From: a bacterium
GTDB lineage: Bacteria > Bacteroidota > Ignavibacteria > Kapaibacteriales > UBA2268
Assembly (NCBI GenBank): GCA_030431515.1
Contig: JAUIIX010000038.1
Location: 1 to 32,264 of the forward strand
Direction of reading: 5' to 3'
Length of the DNA: 32,264 bases
The position numbers were made by a program, and so were the translations under genes. Positions 1 to 10,435 of this stretch are shown here, piece after piece; positions within the stretch are counted from its first letter, which is position 1; the number at the start of each line of letters is the position of its first letter. Under the pieces are notes generated by a model. That model was not told where the DNA came from. It saw only the letters and a program-made list of their open reading frames with translations, and searched no databases.

Positions 1-3000
1 GTTAGAGGTGGAAAAAACTTAAATCCATTTTCATTAAGAGCTTATGATTATGTAAGAAATTACTTCTTTTTACATGATGACTACAAAAAAGTATATACTG
101 AGTATTTTAAATATTCAACTCCTGTATTGCCTGTCGAATTTGATAGTCTTAGTATTAAAGAACTTGAAGTTTGGGAATCAACAACTCAATTAACAAATAC
201 TAAGGTTAGAGAGGCAGTTGCACACGCAAGTTTGCCGAGATTAGCAAGAGGGCAGAATTATCCTGCTAACTTTATAGATGCTCAAATTACAGCAGGTCAA
301 GTTGAAAAAGGTAGATTTCAATTATTAGATTCAACTAAATGGGATGTTGATTATAATCTTGGAACATTAAGAATTGAGAACTTATCTCCAGATAGAACTT
401 ATGCTGTTTCATATAGAATACAAGGACCAAGCCAAGCACTTGATGATGATTTGAGAGTTGGATATATGTCGTCTGAGAGAGGATTTGACGAAACAATGGT
501 ATTACAATTAGTTCACGTTAGAAATCTTCAACCTGGCTTTAAAGAATTGTGGTCCCGTCAGATGAGAAATATTTATAATATTGGAGCTTCAAATGTTGAT
601 GCGTCTTCTGCAAAAGTAAATATCTGGTATCTAAGACCAAGTAATGATTCTGTTGATGTAATCGAAGGTTCTAACGAGAAAATAGTAACAATATTCGGAG
701 TAGATAGAACAGATAATAATGGGCAAGTAACTCCAGATGGTCAGTTTGATTTAAGAGAACCATTTTTTAATGCAAATCGTGGTGAGATTACATTCCCAAG
801 TGTAGAGCCATTCAGACAAGGAATTATTGATTATTTTGATAAATTAGGTAAAAGACAAGTTGCCGATAAATATGTTTATGGCGATGTATATGACACAACT
901 TGGGACGTCGCTAAAATTAATACATCGAGAGATAGATTTATCATCACTGGTGAAGTGTCTGGCTCATCAAGTAATAGAATTAGATTAGGTGCATTCAATC
1001 TTGCTCAAGGGTCAGTAAGAATTTCCTTAGACGGTTCACCATTAAGAGAATACCAAGATTTCGTCGTTGACTATTTTTCTGGTACTGTTCAATTAAGAAA
1101 TCCAAGAGCAACTTTACCTAATGCAAACTTAAAAATAGAATTTGAACAACAAGATATTTTCCAAGTTTCAACTAAAACATTAGCAGGTTTACGTGCAGAT
1201 TATAATATTATTGATAGAAGGCGAATAAGGTCTGACCTTGGATTTACATTTTTACATTATAATCAATCAGCAGTTATAGATCAAGTTCAACTTGGTCAAG
1301 AGCCAGTAGCAAACACAATGCTTGGATTTGATGCTAAGTTGAATTGGGATATGCCTTGGTTTACTCGGATGTTAGATTATTTACCATTTTATGATACTAA
1401 AGCAAAATCAACTTTAGATGTTTTAGGTGAATGGGCATTGATGATTCCAGAACCTAATAAAAGAAAATCAACTATCCCGAGTGATGATGGTGAATCAGTA
1501 GTTTATATAGATAATTTTGAAGCATCTCAAAGAAGAATAACTTTAGGGTTGAATCCTACTTTATGGTCGCATTCATCATCTCCACTTGATTTAGAAATTG
1601 GTGAGACAGGTGAAGAAAGAAATAAATTTAGAGCAAAAACTTATTGGCTGCAAAAATTTATACCTTGGATACCTCAAAAAAATATTTATCCTGACAAAGA
1701 AGTTTTAATTGGACAGAATAATGTTAGCCCAATGGAATTTTTCTTTGACCCATATACAAGAGGTATTTATAATAATAACCCTGAGTTTTTAGATCCAATA
1801 AACCCAGAATTTGATGAGACTCAAGCTCACTTTACAGATAGATTTGGTAGCGATGGCATTCCTAACAAAAAGAAAGTTTGGGGTGGTATGATGAGACTTT
1901 TATCATCATTTAATACTAACTTTGATAATGAAAACATTGAATTTATCGAGATAATGATAAATGTTACTAATAGAGAAGCAAGTACAAGATTGTATTTAGA
2001 CTTAGGGCAAGTTAGTGAAGACATTATCGCAAATGGTGCTTTAAATACGGAAGATGGTATTACTGAAGCAAGTAGATTACCAAATGGAATGATTGATCAA
2101 GGTGAGGACGTTGGGATTGATGGACTTTCTAATGAACAAGAGAAAAACAATACTGATCCAAGTAAATTGATTTTCCCTTATCCATTGAATTTGGAAGATG
2201 ACCCTGCAAGAGATGATTATGTATTTGATTTCCAAAAACCTGTAAGCGAACAAGCTTCAATTGACTTTATAAATTATAATAACTATGAAAATAACTCTAA
2301 ATTCTCTGAAGTTGGTGCTTTTCCAGATACTGAGATATTAAATGATAATAATGGTCAGCAAGTTGCACTTGATAATAGTTATTTTAGATATGAAATAGAT
2401 ATTCAAAATCTTAATGAAAATACGAACTCTCAGATAGTTGGTGGTAATCCTGAAAAAGGATGGTATCTATTTAGAATTCCAATTAGAAAACCATCAACAC
2501 GAGTTGGAAATCCACAGTTTTCTAACATTCAATATGTTAGATTAGGTGCTCAAGGTGGTGTCTTTTCAGCGTGGATAGCAGATTGGGCTTTAGTTGGTTC
2601 TCAATGGCAAAGAATAAATACATTCCAATCAGTTCCTCCAACAGATAGTGCGATGTCAGTTTCTTTTGTGAATGTGTTTGAAAATAGTTCATCACCTGAT
2701 TTCTATACTATGCCACCTGGTGTAAGATCTCCAAGACAAATTAATAGCCCTAACCCTCAACAAGATATTAGATTAAATGAGCAATCATTAAGAATTTGTG
2801 TTAATAATCTTAGATTTGGTGAAGAAAGAATGGCTACAAGAATATTCCAAAATATGGATATATTCTACTACAAAAAATTAAAATTCTTTATTCATGGTGA
2901 TGGTTCAATGCCTCCATTCATAAGTGAAGGAACTATACCTACTGCTTATGCTTATATGAGATTTGGTATTGACTCTAATAACTATTATGAATATAGACAA

Positions 3001-5874
3001 CCTCTAACTGAGGGCTGGGATGATATCGAAATTGATTTAAGAAAATTAACTTCAATTAAATCAGTGAGAGATCCTTCAAGAATTAACGAAAGACAAGAGT
3101 TTGCAGCTAATAATGGAAATCCAAATGCGACTTATGCAATCAAGGGAACTCCAATTTTAACTCGTGTTACTTTCTTTGGCTTTGGTGTTGCAAACCCAAG
3201 CGAGAGATTCCCTAATGATTTATCAACTTGTGCTTGGATAGACGAGTTGCGGCTAACAGATGCTGAAAATAGTAATGATTGGGCAGCTAATGCAAGTGCA
3301 AACTTACAATTAGCCGACCTTGGTACGATTAACGCCTCCTTTAATAAAAAACAAGCGAACTTCCATAAACTTGAAGAACGCTTTGGTGATCGTAATAATG
3401 ATGGTGGACTAACTATTCAGATGTTAGGTAATTTAGAAAAATTTGCTCCAAGATCTTTCAAGCAGATGAAAATTCCTATTTCTTATACTCACTCTGAGAT
3501 GCTATCAACTCCTCAATTTATTGCAAATACTGATTTATCTTTAGAAGAAGCCGCTAAAATTACTGCTGATAATATTATAGATAATGGCGGAACTCAAAAA
3601 GAAGCAGATGATGCTGCTAAAGAAATTAAGCAACGCTCTGAAGTCCTCAAAGTTCAAGATTCTTGGTCATTAACAGGTATCAAATTAGGTATTCCGATTT
3701 CTCATTGGACAATAAGTGAAACCTTGAATAAACTTAATTTTAGTTACTCTTATGCACAAGAATATACTCGTACACCAGTTTATGAATCTCGCTTCAACTG
3801 GTCTTGGAATTTGGAGGCAAATTATGCGAATACAATACCAGATATTTTAGCATTTCAACCAATAAAAGCAATTAAAGAAACCCCATTAATTGGAGTTTAT
3901 AGTGATTGGAAAATCAACTTTTTACCATCGAATATTGGTTTTGGTTTAAATATGAATAGAGGAAGGCAGACAGAACAATCTCGATTCTTGACCTTTGCTT
4001 CTCCTGTTGTTAGAAATTTCTTTGCTGATAGAAAAGCAAACTTCACTTGGAGATTAAGTCAAGGTGGTTTCTTATCTCCTTCATTTGATTATAGTTTTAA
4101 TACTCGCTCATCTATGATTGATTTAGAATTTGATGAATTTGGTAACCAAAGAACTGGGTCTGAAATTTCGAGTGCGATGTTTGGCAATGGAATAGATTTT
4201 GGTAGAAATACAATGCACAATCAAAATTTAACTATCAACTTCAAACCAGTATTACCAATTGGACTAATTGGAAAGTATTTAGATATGAATGGCTCGTATT
4301 CTGTTGGCTACAACTGGACTGACCCACTTCAACCAGATCCTGCTGTAAGAGATAGAGCAAAGAATGCAAATTATAATGGGCAATTCAGATATAATATTAA
4401 TTTGGGATTAAGAAAATTTGGTGATGATATTTTTGGAATAACTCCAGCAAATACATTTGGCAGAAGAAAGTCTGCAGATGGAAGCGGAGGATTGTCATTT
4501 TTACAAAGTGTAGCAATTACTCTAAAATCGATATTCTTAGATTATGATAAAATTAATATTACATTAAATCAAACTAATAACGCTACTAACCCTGGTATTT
4601 TTGGTGGAAATGGGATGAGTAATTTCTGGGGTAGGGGTTTAACTGGAAGAGAAAGTTTAGACCCATTCGGACCAAGTTTTGCTTATCAAATGGGACTAAT
4701 TTCTAATCCTCATGGTGGTATTAACTTTAATTCATCAAATCAATTTCCTTTTTTTTCTATAGAGACTTTCCCAGGATTAAGACCAGCCAATGGTAGATAT
4801 CAAGATAACTATAGGCAAAGTACAGATATGAATATTACTACAAACAGACCTCTTTGGGAAGGTGCTACTCTTGATTTAAGTTGGAGAACAGCTAAAAATT
4901 ATAATAGAAACCAAACTGTTTTAACAAATGTAGATGGTGTTCCTACTTTTACAAATATAATTGCAACAGAAACTCTTGAAAAAACTTTTATATCTTTACC
5001 AAAAGTATTTGGTTTTAATATATTTGGTAATACTATTCAAGATGTAGTTCAAAATTATGAAGTAGCAAGAGATCAAATAATATCAAGAACTGACATAGAT
5101 TCCCTTGATAAAAATAAATTACTAAATGCTGCTTTGGCAAAGAGTTTTTATACTCAATTAGAAACATTCTCACTTTCAGGTGTAGGTAATCTTGGAATGT
5201 TTTTACCGTCAATCAACTGGGGAATAAGATGGACTGGTATTGAAAAATGGAAATTGTGGGATGGCTATCTTAAAAAAGTTCAAGTAGATCACGCATTTAC
5301 TTCTAATTATACAGAGTCAGTTCAAATTACTGATAATGGTAGAGTAATTCAAAATCAACAAGTTACATCTGGATTTTCACCTTTGATTGGGGTAACTACT
5401 TCGTTTATGGAAGATAAATTAGACGGAACATTAACTGCTACAATCAGATGGAATAGAACCCAAGGATATAACTTAAATGCTGCTGCTAAGTCCGTAGTAA
5501 CTTCGCAAACTACCAATGAACTATCTATGCAAGCAAGTTACACTATGAATAGTTTCAATATTCCTTTCTTAGGATTCCAACTTAAAAATGATATAGAATT
5601 TATATTCTTAGGTTCATATAAATATAATGGTAGAGGTACATTTGATGTATTCGACCCTGCAAGTTTCGAAGGTGGAGATGAACAAGGGCGTGTGTTAGAT
5701 GGAAGTACTGTGATTAGCATTGAGCCACGAATAAGATATTCATTGTCTGAAAGATTAACTGCTTCATTCTTCGTTCGTTATGATGGTACTTTCAACGAAG
5801 GTGCTGCAAATCCTGGTTTCCACACAACTCAAGTAGGTTTAGACTTCAGACTTTCAATCGCTGGTGGAAGATAA
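1..5874 (+). CDS. sprA: SprA, T9SS outer-membrane translocon (5' end outside window)
   Basis: The frame is open from base 1 without a start, so the N-terminus lies upstream; 1957 residues are visible and the stop is TAA. SprA family proteins are about 2400 residues and form the very large outer-membrane beta-barrel through which type IX secretion cargo leaves the cell; in Flavobacterium SprA is also needed for gliding. The visible protein is rich in alternating polar and aromatic beta-strand sequence, with many N/G/W/F/Y residues and typical SprA stretches such as YLRPSND, VVYIDNFEASQRRITLGL and CAWIDELRLTD, and it ends with a barrel-like segment (IRYSLSERLTASFFVRYDG, GLDFRLSIAGGR). A TTG at 127 is not a credible start because coding sequence continues upstream of it. 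No terminator is obvious directly after the gene. The presence of SprA makes the CTD-bearing proteins elsewhere in this window plausible T9SS cargo. Confidence 0.93.
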   Translation, partial: VRGGKNLNPFSLRAYDYVRNYFFLHDDYKKVYTEYFKYSTPVLPVEFDSLSIKELEVWESTTQLTNTKVREAVAHASLPRLARGQNYPANFIDAQITAGQVEKGRFQLLDSTKWDVDYNLGTLRIENLSPDRTYAVSYRIQGPSQALDDDLRVGYMSSERGFDETMVLQLVHVRNLQPGFKELWSRQMRNIYNIGASNVDASSAKVNIWYLRPSNDSVDVIEGSNEKIVTIFGVDRTDNNGQVTPDGQFDLREPFFNANRGEITFPSVEPFRQGIIDYFDKLGKRQVADKYVYGDVYDTTWDVAKINTSRDRFIITGEVSGSSSNRIRLGAFNLAQGSVRISLDGSPLREYQDFVVDYFSGTVQLRNPRATLPNANLKIEFEQQDIFQVSTKTLAGLRADYNIIDRRRIRSDLGFTFLHYNQSAVIDQVQLGQEPVANTMLGFDAKLNWDMPWFTRMLDYLPFYDTKAKSTLDVLGEWALMIPEPNKRKSTIPSDDGESVVYIDNFEASQRRITLGLNPTLWSHSSSPLDLEIGETGEERNKFRAKTYWLQKFIPWIPQKNIYPDKEVLIGQNNVSPMEFFFDPYTRGIYNNNPEFLDPINPEFDETQAHFTDRFGSDGIPNKKKVWGGMMRLLSSFNTNFDNENIEFIEIMINVTNREASTRLYLDLGQVSEDIIANGALNTEDGITEASRLPNGMIDQGEDVGIDGLSNEQEKNNTDPSKLIFPYPLNLEDDPARDDYVFDFQKPVSEQASIDFINYNNYENNSKFSEVGAFPDTEILNDNNGQQVALDNSYFRYEIDIQNLNENTNSQIVGGNPEKGWYLFRIPIRKPSTRVGNPQFSNIQYVRLGAQGGVFSAWIADWALVGSQWQRINTFQSVPPTDSAMSVSFVNVFENSSSPDFYTMPPGVRSPRQINSPNPQQDIRLNEQSLRICVNNLRFGEERMATRIFQNMDIFYYKKLKFFIHGDGSMPPFISEGTIPTAYAYMRFGIDSNNYYEYRQPLTEGWDDIEIDLRKLTSIKSVRDPSRINERQEFAANNGNPNATYAIKGTPILTRVTFFGFGVANPSERFPNDLSTCAWIDELRLTDAENSNDWAANASANLQLADLGTINASFNKKQANFHKLEERFGDRNNDGGLTIQMLGNLEKFAPRSFKQMKIPISYTHSEMLSTPQFIANTDLSLEEAAKITADNIIDNGGTQKEADDAAKEIKQRSEVLKVQDSWSLTGIKLGIPISHWTISETLNKLNFSYSYAQEYTRTPVYESRFNWSWNLEANYANTIPDILAFQPIKAIKETPLIGVYSDWKINFLPSNIGFGLNMNRGRQTEQSRFLTFASPVVRNFFADRKANFTWRLSQGGFLSPSFDYSFNTRSSMIDLEFDEFGNQRTGSEISSAMFGNGIDFGRNTMHNQNLTINFKPVLPIGLIGKYLDMNGSYSVGYNWTDPLQPDPAVRDRAKNANYNGQFRYNINLGLRKFGDDIFGITPANTFGRRKSADGSGGLSFLQSVAITLKSIFLDYDKINITLNQTNNATNPGIFGGNGMSNFWGRGLTGRESLDPFGPSFAYQMGLISNPHGGINFNSSNQFPFFSIETFPGLRPANGRYQDNYRQSTDMNITTNRPLWEGATLDLSWRTAKNYNRNQTVLTNVDGVPTFTNIIATETLEKTFISLPKVFGFNIFGNTIQDVVQNYEVARDQIISRTDIDSLDKNKLLNAALAKSFYTQLETFSLSGVGNLGMFLPSINWGIRWTGIEKWKLWDGYLKKVQVDHAFTSNYTESVQITDNGRVIQNQQVTSGFSPLIGVTTSFMEDKLDGTLTATIRWNRTQGYNLNAAAKSVVTSQTTNELSMQASYTMNSFNIPFLGFQLKNDIEFIFLGSYKYNGRGTFDVFDPASFEGGDEQGRVLDGSTVISIEPRIRYSLSERLTASFFVRYDGTFNEGAANPGFHTTQVGLDFRLSIAGGR

Positions 5875-5933
5875 ACCATAAATTAAAATTATTTATTATG
5901 ATTTTGATTCAGAATTACGATGACAATTTCTGG

Positions 5934-6206
5934 GAGATTCTTCGGCTTCGCCTCAGAATGACGTAGGGGTTTTTGGGTGATTTAGTTTTAACCTTCCGAA
6001 GGTTTTGAACCTTCGGAAGGTTTCTAATATCGTTTAATATGGATTCTTTGCTTCGCTCTGAATGACGACATTTTGACTTAGTTCACTACTTTGATGGTTT
6101 TGTTTTAGATACGATAAATCTCTACATTTTTGTTGTTTTTTGACGCTATGTATGACGGGTTTCTCGACTACGCTCGAAATGAAAGGGCTAGACTCTGAAT
6201 GACGAG
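5934..6206. repeat. Cluster of REP-like intergenic repeat fragments
   Basis: Four related fragments: 5934-5963 (GATTCTTCGGCTTCGCCTCA then GAATGACG), 6041-6068 (GATTCTTTGCTTCGCTCTGA then ATGACGA), 6161-6182 (TTCTCGACTACGCTCGAAAT) and 6191-6206 (GACTCTGAATGACGAG). They match the widespread bacterial intergenic motif family of the form GATTCTTCGCT..AGAATGACG and TCGACTACGCTCGAAATGA, found in many genomes and often mis-annotated as short proteins. Function is unknown; such elements are usually non-autonomous. Confidence 0.6.
5990..6022. repeat. Perfect 15-bp inverted repeat with self-palindromic arms
   Basis: Arm 1 AACCTTCCGAAGGTT (5990-6004), spacer TTG (6005-6007), arm 2 AACCTTCGGAAGGTT (6008-6022). 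Arm 2 is the exact reverse complement of arm 1, and each arm is itself a palindrome around one central base (AACCTTC-N-GAAGGTT). The sequence can therefore form one long hairpin or two small ones. No T-run follows directly, so a simple terminator is less likely than a repeat element or protein-binding site. Confidence 0.75.
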
Positions 6207-6346
6207 AAATAGTTGTTAATCCGTAAGGGAAATTAGATTCGCTGAAATTTTGAAATAATTTTCCTACTCTGTAACTTTTTTCCTTTTCATGTGTCAATTA
6301 AATAGAAAATTATAATAATTTCAAATATATTTATTAATTTAGAGTT

Positions 6347-8176
6347 ATGATATTAATACTTTTCATATTTTCTTTTATCAATTCTCAAGATATTATTAAA
6401 TATCCTGAGCAGTTACCTATTCATAATCAAGAGGTAATTGAACATCTAAAAAAGAAAGAGCAAGCTCAATTATTAGGAGATGAATATTGGGACGATGACA
6501 GAATACTTTTTTCTACTTATTTTGGTGGCTCTGGTTACGATTGTATTAATGACGGTGCTTTTGATAGTAAAGGGAATTTCATTCAAGTAGGATATACTGG
6601 AAGCCCTGATTTACCTATCGTAGGTGATGCTTTTCAAAAAGAAAAGAATCTAAATCACGATATGTTTATTGTAAAGTGGAATCCTGAAGGAGATGTAATT
6701 TGGTCAACTTTTCTTGGTGGCTCTGGTTCTGATGTTTTATATTCCGTAGCAATAGACAAAAATGATGATATAATAGTAGCAGGTAGAACAGAATCTACTG
6801 ATATAATAGTTTCAGATAATGCACCACAATTGAAAAATAATGGTGGAAGTGATTTTTATCTTGCAAAATTTACTACTGAAGGAGAATATGTTTGGTCAAC
6901 CTATTGGGGTGGAAGTAAAGAAGAATTACAATGTCGTATGGTTATTGATGAATCTGGTAATATTTATCTTGGTGGGACAACAAGCTCTACAGGCAAAAGC
7001 ACATTTAACAATATAATACTTCCAACTAATGAAGATGCGATTTATACTGAAGTTGTAAAACCAAGTACAGATGAAGAAACTTACTATACTACTTATATTT
7101 CAAAGTTGACACCTGAAGGAAAATATATTTGGGGTACATATTTTGGGAATAGAGGAGATGTAAGTGAGGTATTAACAGGATTAGATGTTTTTGGAGATGA
7201 AGTCGCATTTTCATGGGATTTATGGGGATATAGAGCAACTAAAGATGGAAATCATATTTTTGCTATAGTAACAGATGATGCAGAACAAAAAGAAGGAATA
7301 ACAATTGAAGGGCAATATCAAAATACTGGCTGGCAAACACAAGTTTTTAAAATTGACACAGTTGGTACAACTCTTAAATATGGAACTTTTTATAGTGGAG
7401 ATGATTGTATAAGTAGAAATATTAAATATGACAAAGATGGAAATTTAATTTTACATGTAGCAACATTTAGAGATATACCAAAAAAGGATTCAGTTTTTAA
7501 AAGTACTGGGAATTTAGTCTTTGTAAAATATAATAGAAATAATGAATTAGAATAGGACTTCGGATTTGGTTGCTTAGACAGAGGACTTGAAACTTATGAT
7601 TTTGATATTGATGAAAATAATGTTTTGTGGACGGCAGGAATTACTAGCTGTAATGAATTAGAACAAAACATAAATGCATTTCCTTCAAATCAAAAACCAA
7701 CAGGATTTATTTTTGTATTAGACCTTTCCACTTATAAAAATTGGCAAAGTTATATAGATTTAAGATTTCAAAAACAAAATTCAATAAAATGTTTGAAAAA
7801 TAAATTAATTGTATCTGGATGTAGTCCATATATTTTAACAAAAAGTCCTTATCAAATCAAAAAAGAAAATAATGAAAATGTTTGGGGTACTTTTTATATG
7901 TTAGGTATGAATGATGTTTTTAGTTATAATGATACATCGAGTATTGACACAACAAAAAAAGATTATGAGTATTATTATTACCTAGATGGTGACAAGTTAA
8001 TCATAACTTCAAAAGATTCAATTAATAATGTAAGTTTATATAATTTGAATGGAAGAGAGTTATTGAGAAAAAAATATTATTCAAATAGAATAGAAATAAA
8101 TGGAACAAAATATTCAAGTGGTGTTTATTTTGTAATAATAAACGAAGAAAAAATCTATAAGATTTTGAAGGAATGA
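6347..8176 (+). pseudogene. SBBP beta-propeller protein with T9SS sorting domain, split by an in-frame TAG
   Basis: The first part (6347-7555, 402 aa) starts with a short hydrophobic signal (MILILFIFSFINSQ) and contains SBBP-type propeller repeats: FSTYFGGSGYDCINDGAFD, WSTFLGGSGSDVLYSVAID, WSTYWGGSKEELQCRMVID and WGTYFGNRG. A TAG at 7553-7555 follows residues NNELE, but the same frame stays open without a gap (DFGFGCLDRGLETYDFDIDE and onward) to TGA at 8174-8176. The downstream part ends with a classical T9SS type A-like sorting domain (LIITSKDSINNVSLYNLNG, SSGVYFVIINEEKIYKILKE). A change of TGG to TAG would explain the break, since an ELEW-type junction is natural in SBBP repeats. As read, the product would be truncated before its sorting signal and not attached or exported by T9SS. 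A TTG at 7625 could start the second half but has no signal peptide. Alternatives are a sequencing error or low-level readthrough. Confidence 0.75.
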
Positions 8177-8185
8177 AGTAGGAAA

Positions 8186-9055
8186 ATGAAATCAATAATA
8201 ATATTATTTTTACTATCTATATCCTACCTTTCCTGCGATACATACGTCAATGGTGAAGGTGAGAAGCATTTATGTGGAAAGTTTGAGATTGAAGATTTGA
8301 TTTCGGATTCTACTTGTTCTACTTGGTTTTTGGAAGAATACAAGAACTATGATTTTAAGGCAGATACTTCATTAAAGACCAAACTAAATGAGTATAAAGT
8401 TGAAATATATTTAGGGACTTGGTGCGGTGATAGTAAGCAATGGGTACCTCGCTTTATTAAAGTTTGGAATGAACTTGGATTAGAAAGAAGCAATCTACAG
8501 ATGTGTGCTTTATACGACAAAACTATTTATGGTAAAAGTAAAAAAGGACCAAAAGGAGAGGAAATTGGTAAAAGTATTTTTAGAGTTCCTACTTTTATAT
8601 TCTACAAAAATGATATTGAATTGGCAAGGATTATTGAATCTCCTCATAAAGATTTAATAAGTGATTTAACAAAAATTGCAAATAATAAGATCTTAAAAAC
8701 AAATTATCCTGCTTCATCATACCTTATAAAATTACTTGAAAATGAAAGTCTTGAAAATATAAAAAAGCATAGAAATAAAATAGTAAATCAAATTAAAAAT
8801 AAGTTAAGTGATTATTCAGAATTAAATTCAACAGCAACTTATTTTATTGACATAGATAGACTTGATATTGCGATGGAAATATTTGAAATTAATAATAATA
8901 TATTTAAAAATTCGATTGAATTATTAGAGGATTTTGCTGAAAAATTAGAGTATTATTCTAATTCTAAAGAAATTATTGATGTTTATTTTAGAATATTGAA
9001 GATAGATAGTAATAATAAAAATGCAAAAGAAAGATTAGATTATTTATCAAAATAA
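8186..9055 (+). CDS. Thioredoxin-fold lipoprotein
   Basis: 289 aa. The N-terminus MKSIIILFLLSISYLSC is a lipoprotein signal with the lipid-accepting cysteine near residue 17. A thioredoxin-like domain follows: beta strand VEIYLGTWCGDSKQW with Trp79-Cys80-Gly-Asp-Ser83 at the active-site position, and the cis-proline loop RVPTF at about residues 133-137. The second cysteine of the usual CxxC is replaced by serine, so this is a monothiol-type site. That makes it an unlikely classical disulfide reductase; it may act as an isomerase, peroxiredoxin-like or binding protein. The C-terminal third (from about residue 165) is helical and Lys/Asn/Glu-rich, possibly TPR-like. It lies 9 bp after the SBBP gene with AGTAGGA just before the ATG, so it is probably co-transcribed with it, and its stop abuts the end of the convergent MFS gene with no gap. 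Confidence 0.75.
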   Translation: MKSIIILFLLSISYLSCDTYVNGEGEKHLCGKFEIEDLISDSTCSTWFLEEYKNYDFKADTSLKTKLNEYKVEIYLGTWCGDSKQWVPRFIKVWNELGLERSNLQMCALYDKTIYGKSKKGPKGEEIGKSIFRVPTFIFYKNDIELARIIESPHKDLISDLTKIANNKILKTNYPASSYLIKLLENESLENIKKHRNKIVNQIKNKLSDYSELNSTATYFIDIDRLDIAMEIFEINNNIFKNSIELLEDFAEKLEYYSNSKEIIDVYFRILKIDSNNKNAKERLDYLSK

Positions 9056-10429
9056 TCAAGCATATTTTTTATTATAAAATACTAATGATATTATACTTAT
9101 AGATAAAATAAATATAAATGGTAGCCACGAATAAAATGGATTATAATTATTAAATAAATAAGTAGTAGTTTCCGAAAAAGTCATTCCTAATTTTTGAGAT
9201 AATTCGAGCATAGCTGTTTTAGACTCTACATTTACACCAAATTCAGCTTGTAATGCTTTTTGAGCAAGATGTGCTTTTTCACCAAATTTATCATAAATCA
9301 TTCCTCCACTAAGTGAGCCAGACATATAACCTACAGCATAAGAAATGTGTAAAAAACTAATATATTGACTTTCTTTATTTACTGGAGACATTTCAGAAAT
9401 TATCTCTTGGAATTTTGGTCGAACTATCATTTCACCACTTGTATATATTATAATTGCAAGTAATAATATTATTGATAATTGAGTTAAGCCAACTAAAAAA
9501 CAACCAACGCAAACTAATATTAAACCGATAGTTAGAGCAGTTATATTGTGATATTTATGTGTATAATTAGAAATTAATTTAATAAATATAATAACTAAAA
9601 ATGGATTAATAAAATAAATCATTTGATAAGAAAGCATCACACCACTTTCTGTAGTTGTAGTCATAAACTGTGGTAAAGATAAGAAAGCAACTAAATCTGA
9701 AGTATCAACCCAATCATAAATATAATTAGGTAACATCTGATAAAAATTAATATACATAATTGTAAAACCAGACATAATTAATACTAAATAAATCATCCTT
9801 TTATCAGCAAATGCTGTTTTAAAAGAAGTGATAATACTTGGTTGAATTATTACATCACCAAATTGCATTCTTTCTTTTAAAAAATAAATTAAAGGGAAAT
9901 TAAAAAGAATTATAATAGCAGAGCCAATAAATGCAGCTTGGTAAGATATTTTTTCCAAATAAACAATTAATATTGTCGAACTAATTACAGCAATATTAAT
10001 GAATAAAAGAAAACTACTCCATATTTTATGACTATTATTATTTTTAGAATAAAAAGATAAACAGCCCTCTAAACTTGGCTTAAATATCCCAAATCCAACA
10101 CCTAATATTGAGACTGAAATTAAAAATAAATAATATTCTGATGCAAATGAAATTGATAAATAACCAATTACTAATAAAGATTGAGATAAATATAATGATT
10201 TTTTTACACCAAATTTATCTGCATAAGCACCAAAAATAATATTAGTAATATTTTGAATAAAAACCCAAGTAAAAAAGATAAATCCTTTTTGAGTATGCGA
10301 CCATAATAAACTTCCCGAAGCATCATCTTGCGACAAATAAATTGGTAACTCAATCATTACAATCCACAATGCTGCTTGCATAAAAAATTGAATGAATAAA
10401 AGTAATTTTACTTGACTATTGCTATGCAT
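9056..10429 (-). CDS. Major facilitator superfamily (MFS) transporter
   Basis: 457 aa, about 12 hydrophobic segments. MFS motif A is clear after TM2 (GAYADKFGVKKSL, the GxxxDxxGxK pattern). TM4 carries GVGFGIFKPSLEG and is followed by FLLFINIAVISS, reminiscent of the GxGxxKP and FINxG motifs of peptide/POT-like MFS proteins, but this is not enough to name a substrate. A long loop around residues 390-430 (QKALQAEFGVNVESKTAML) lies between TM11 and TM12. It is the last gene of the minus-strand operon, starting 6 bp after the ZnuA-like gene. Its stop codon is directly adjacent to the stop of the convergent thioredoxin-like gene, so transcription from both sides must end inside the opposing gene or very close to the junction. 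Substrate unknown; position after purC is only a weak hint. Confidence 0.85.
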   Translation of the reverse strand: MHSNSQVKLLLFIQFFMQAALWIVMIELPIYLSQDDASGSLLWSHTQKGFIFFTWVFIQNITNIIFGAYADKFGVKKSLYLSQSLLVIGYLSISFASEYYLFLISVSILGVGFGIFKPSLEGCLSFYSKNNNSHKIWSSFLLFINIAVISSTILIVYLEKISYQAAFIGSAIIILFNFPLIYFLKERMQFGDVIIQPSIITSFKTAFADKRMIYLVLIMSGFTIMYINFYQMLPNYIYDWVDTSDLVAFLSLPQFMTTTTESGVMLSYQMIYFINPFLVIIFIKLISNYTHKYHNITALTIGLILVCVGCFLVGLTQLSIILLLAIIIYTSGEMIVRPKFQEIISEMSPVNKESQYISFLHISYAVGYMSGSLSGGMIYDKFGEKAHLAQKALQAEFGVNVESKTAMLELSQKLGMTFSETTTYLFNNYNPFYSWLPFIFILSISIISLVFYNKKYA

Positions 10430-10435
10430 TTTATA

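Larger units (their letters stand above)
5875..6346. other. Gene-free interval with repeat cluster
   Basis: About 470 bases between sprA and the SBBP gene with no credible gene. A minus-strand open frame exists at 6034-6297, but it translates REP-like repeat sequence (it ends in residues QSEAKNPY, the usual spurious translation of this repeat) and is not considered real. The interval holds several GC-richer repeat fragments and a nested palindrome, listed separately. The last 50 bases before 6347 are very AT-rich and probably hold the promoter of the next gene, but no box can be assigned with confidence. Confidence 0.7.

Noticed and set aside
6034-6297. Minus-strand 87-aa gene
   Set aside because: It translates REP-like repeat sequence (ending QSEAKNPY), lacks a ribosome binding site and shows no protein-like composition.
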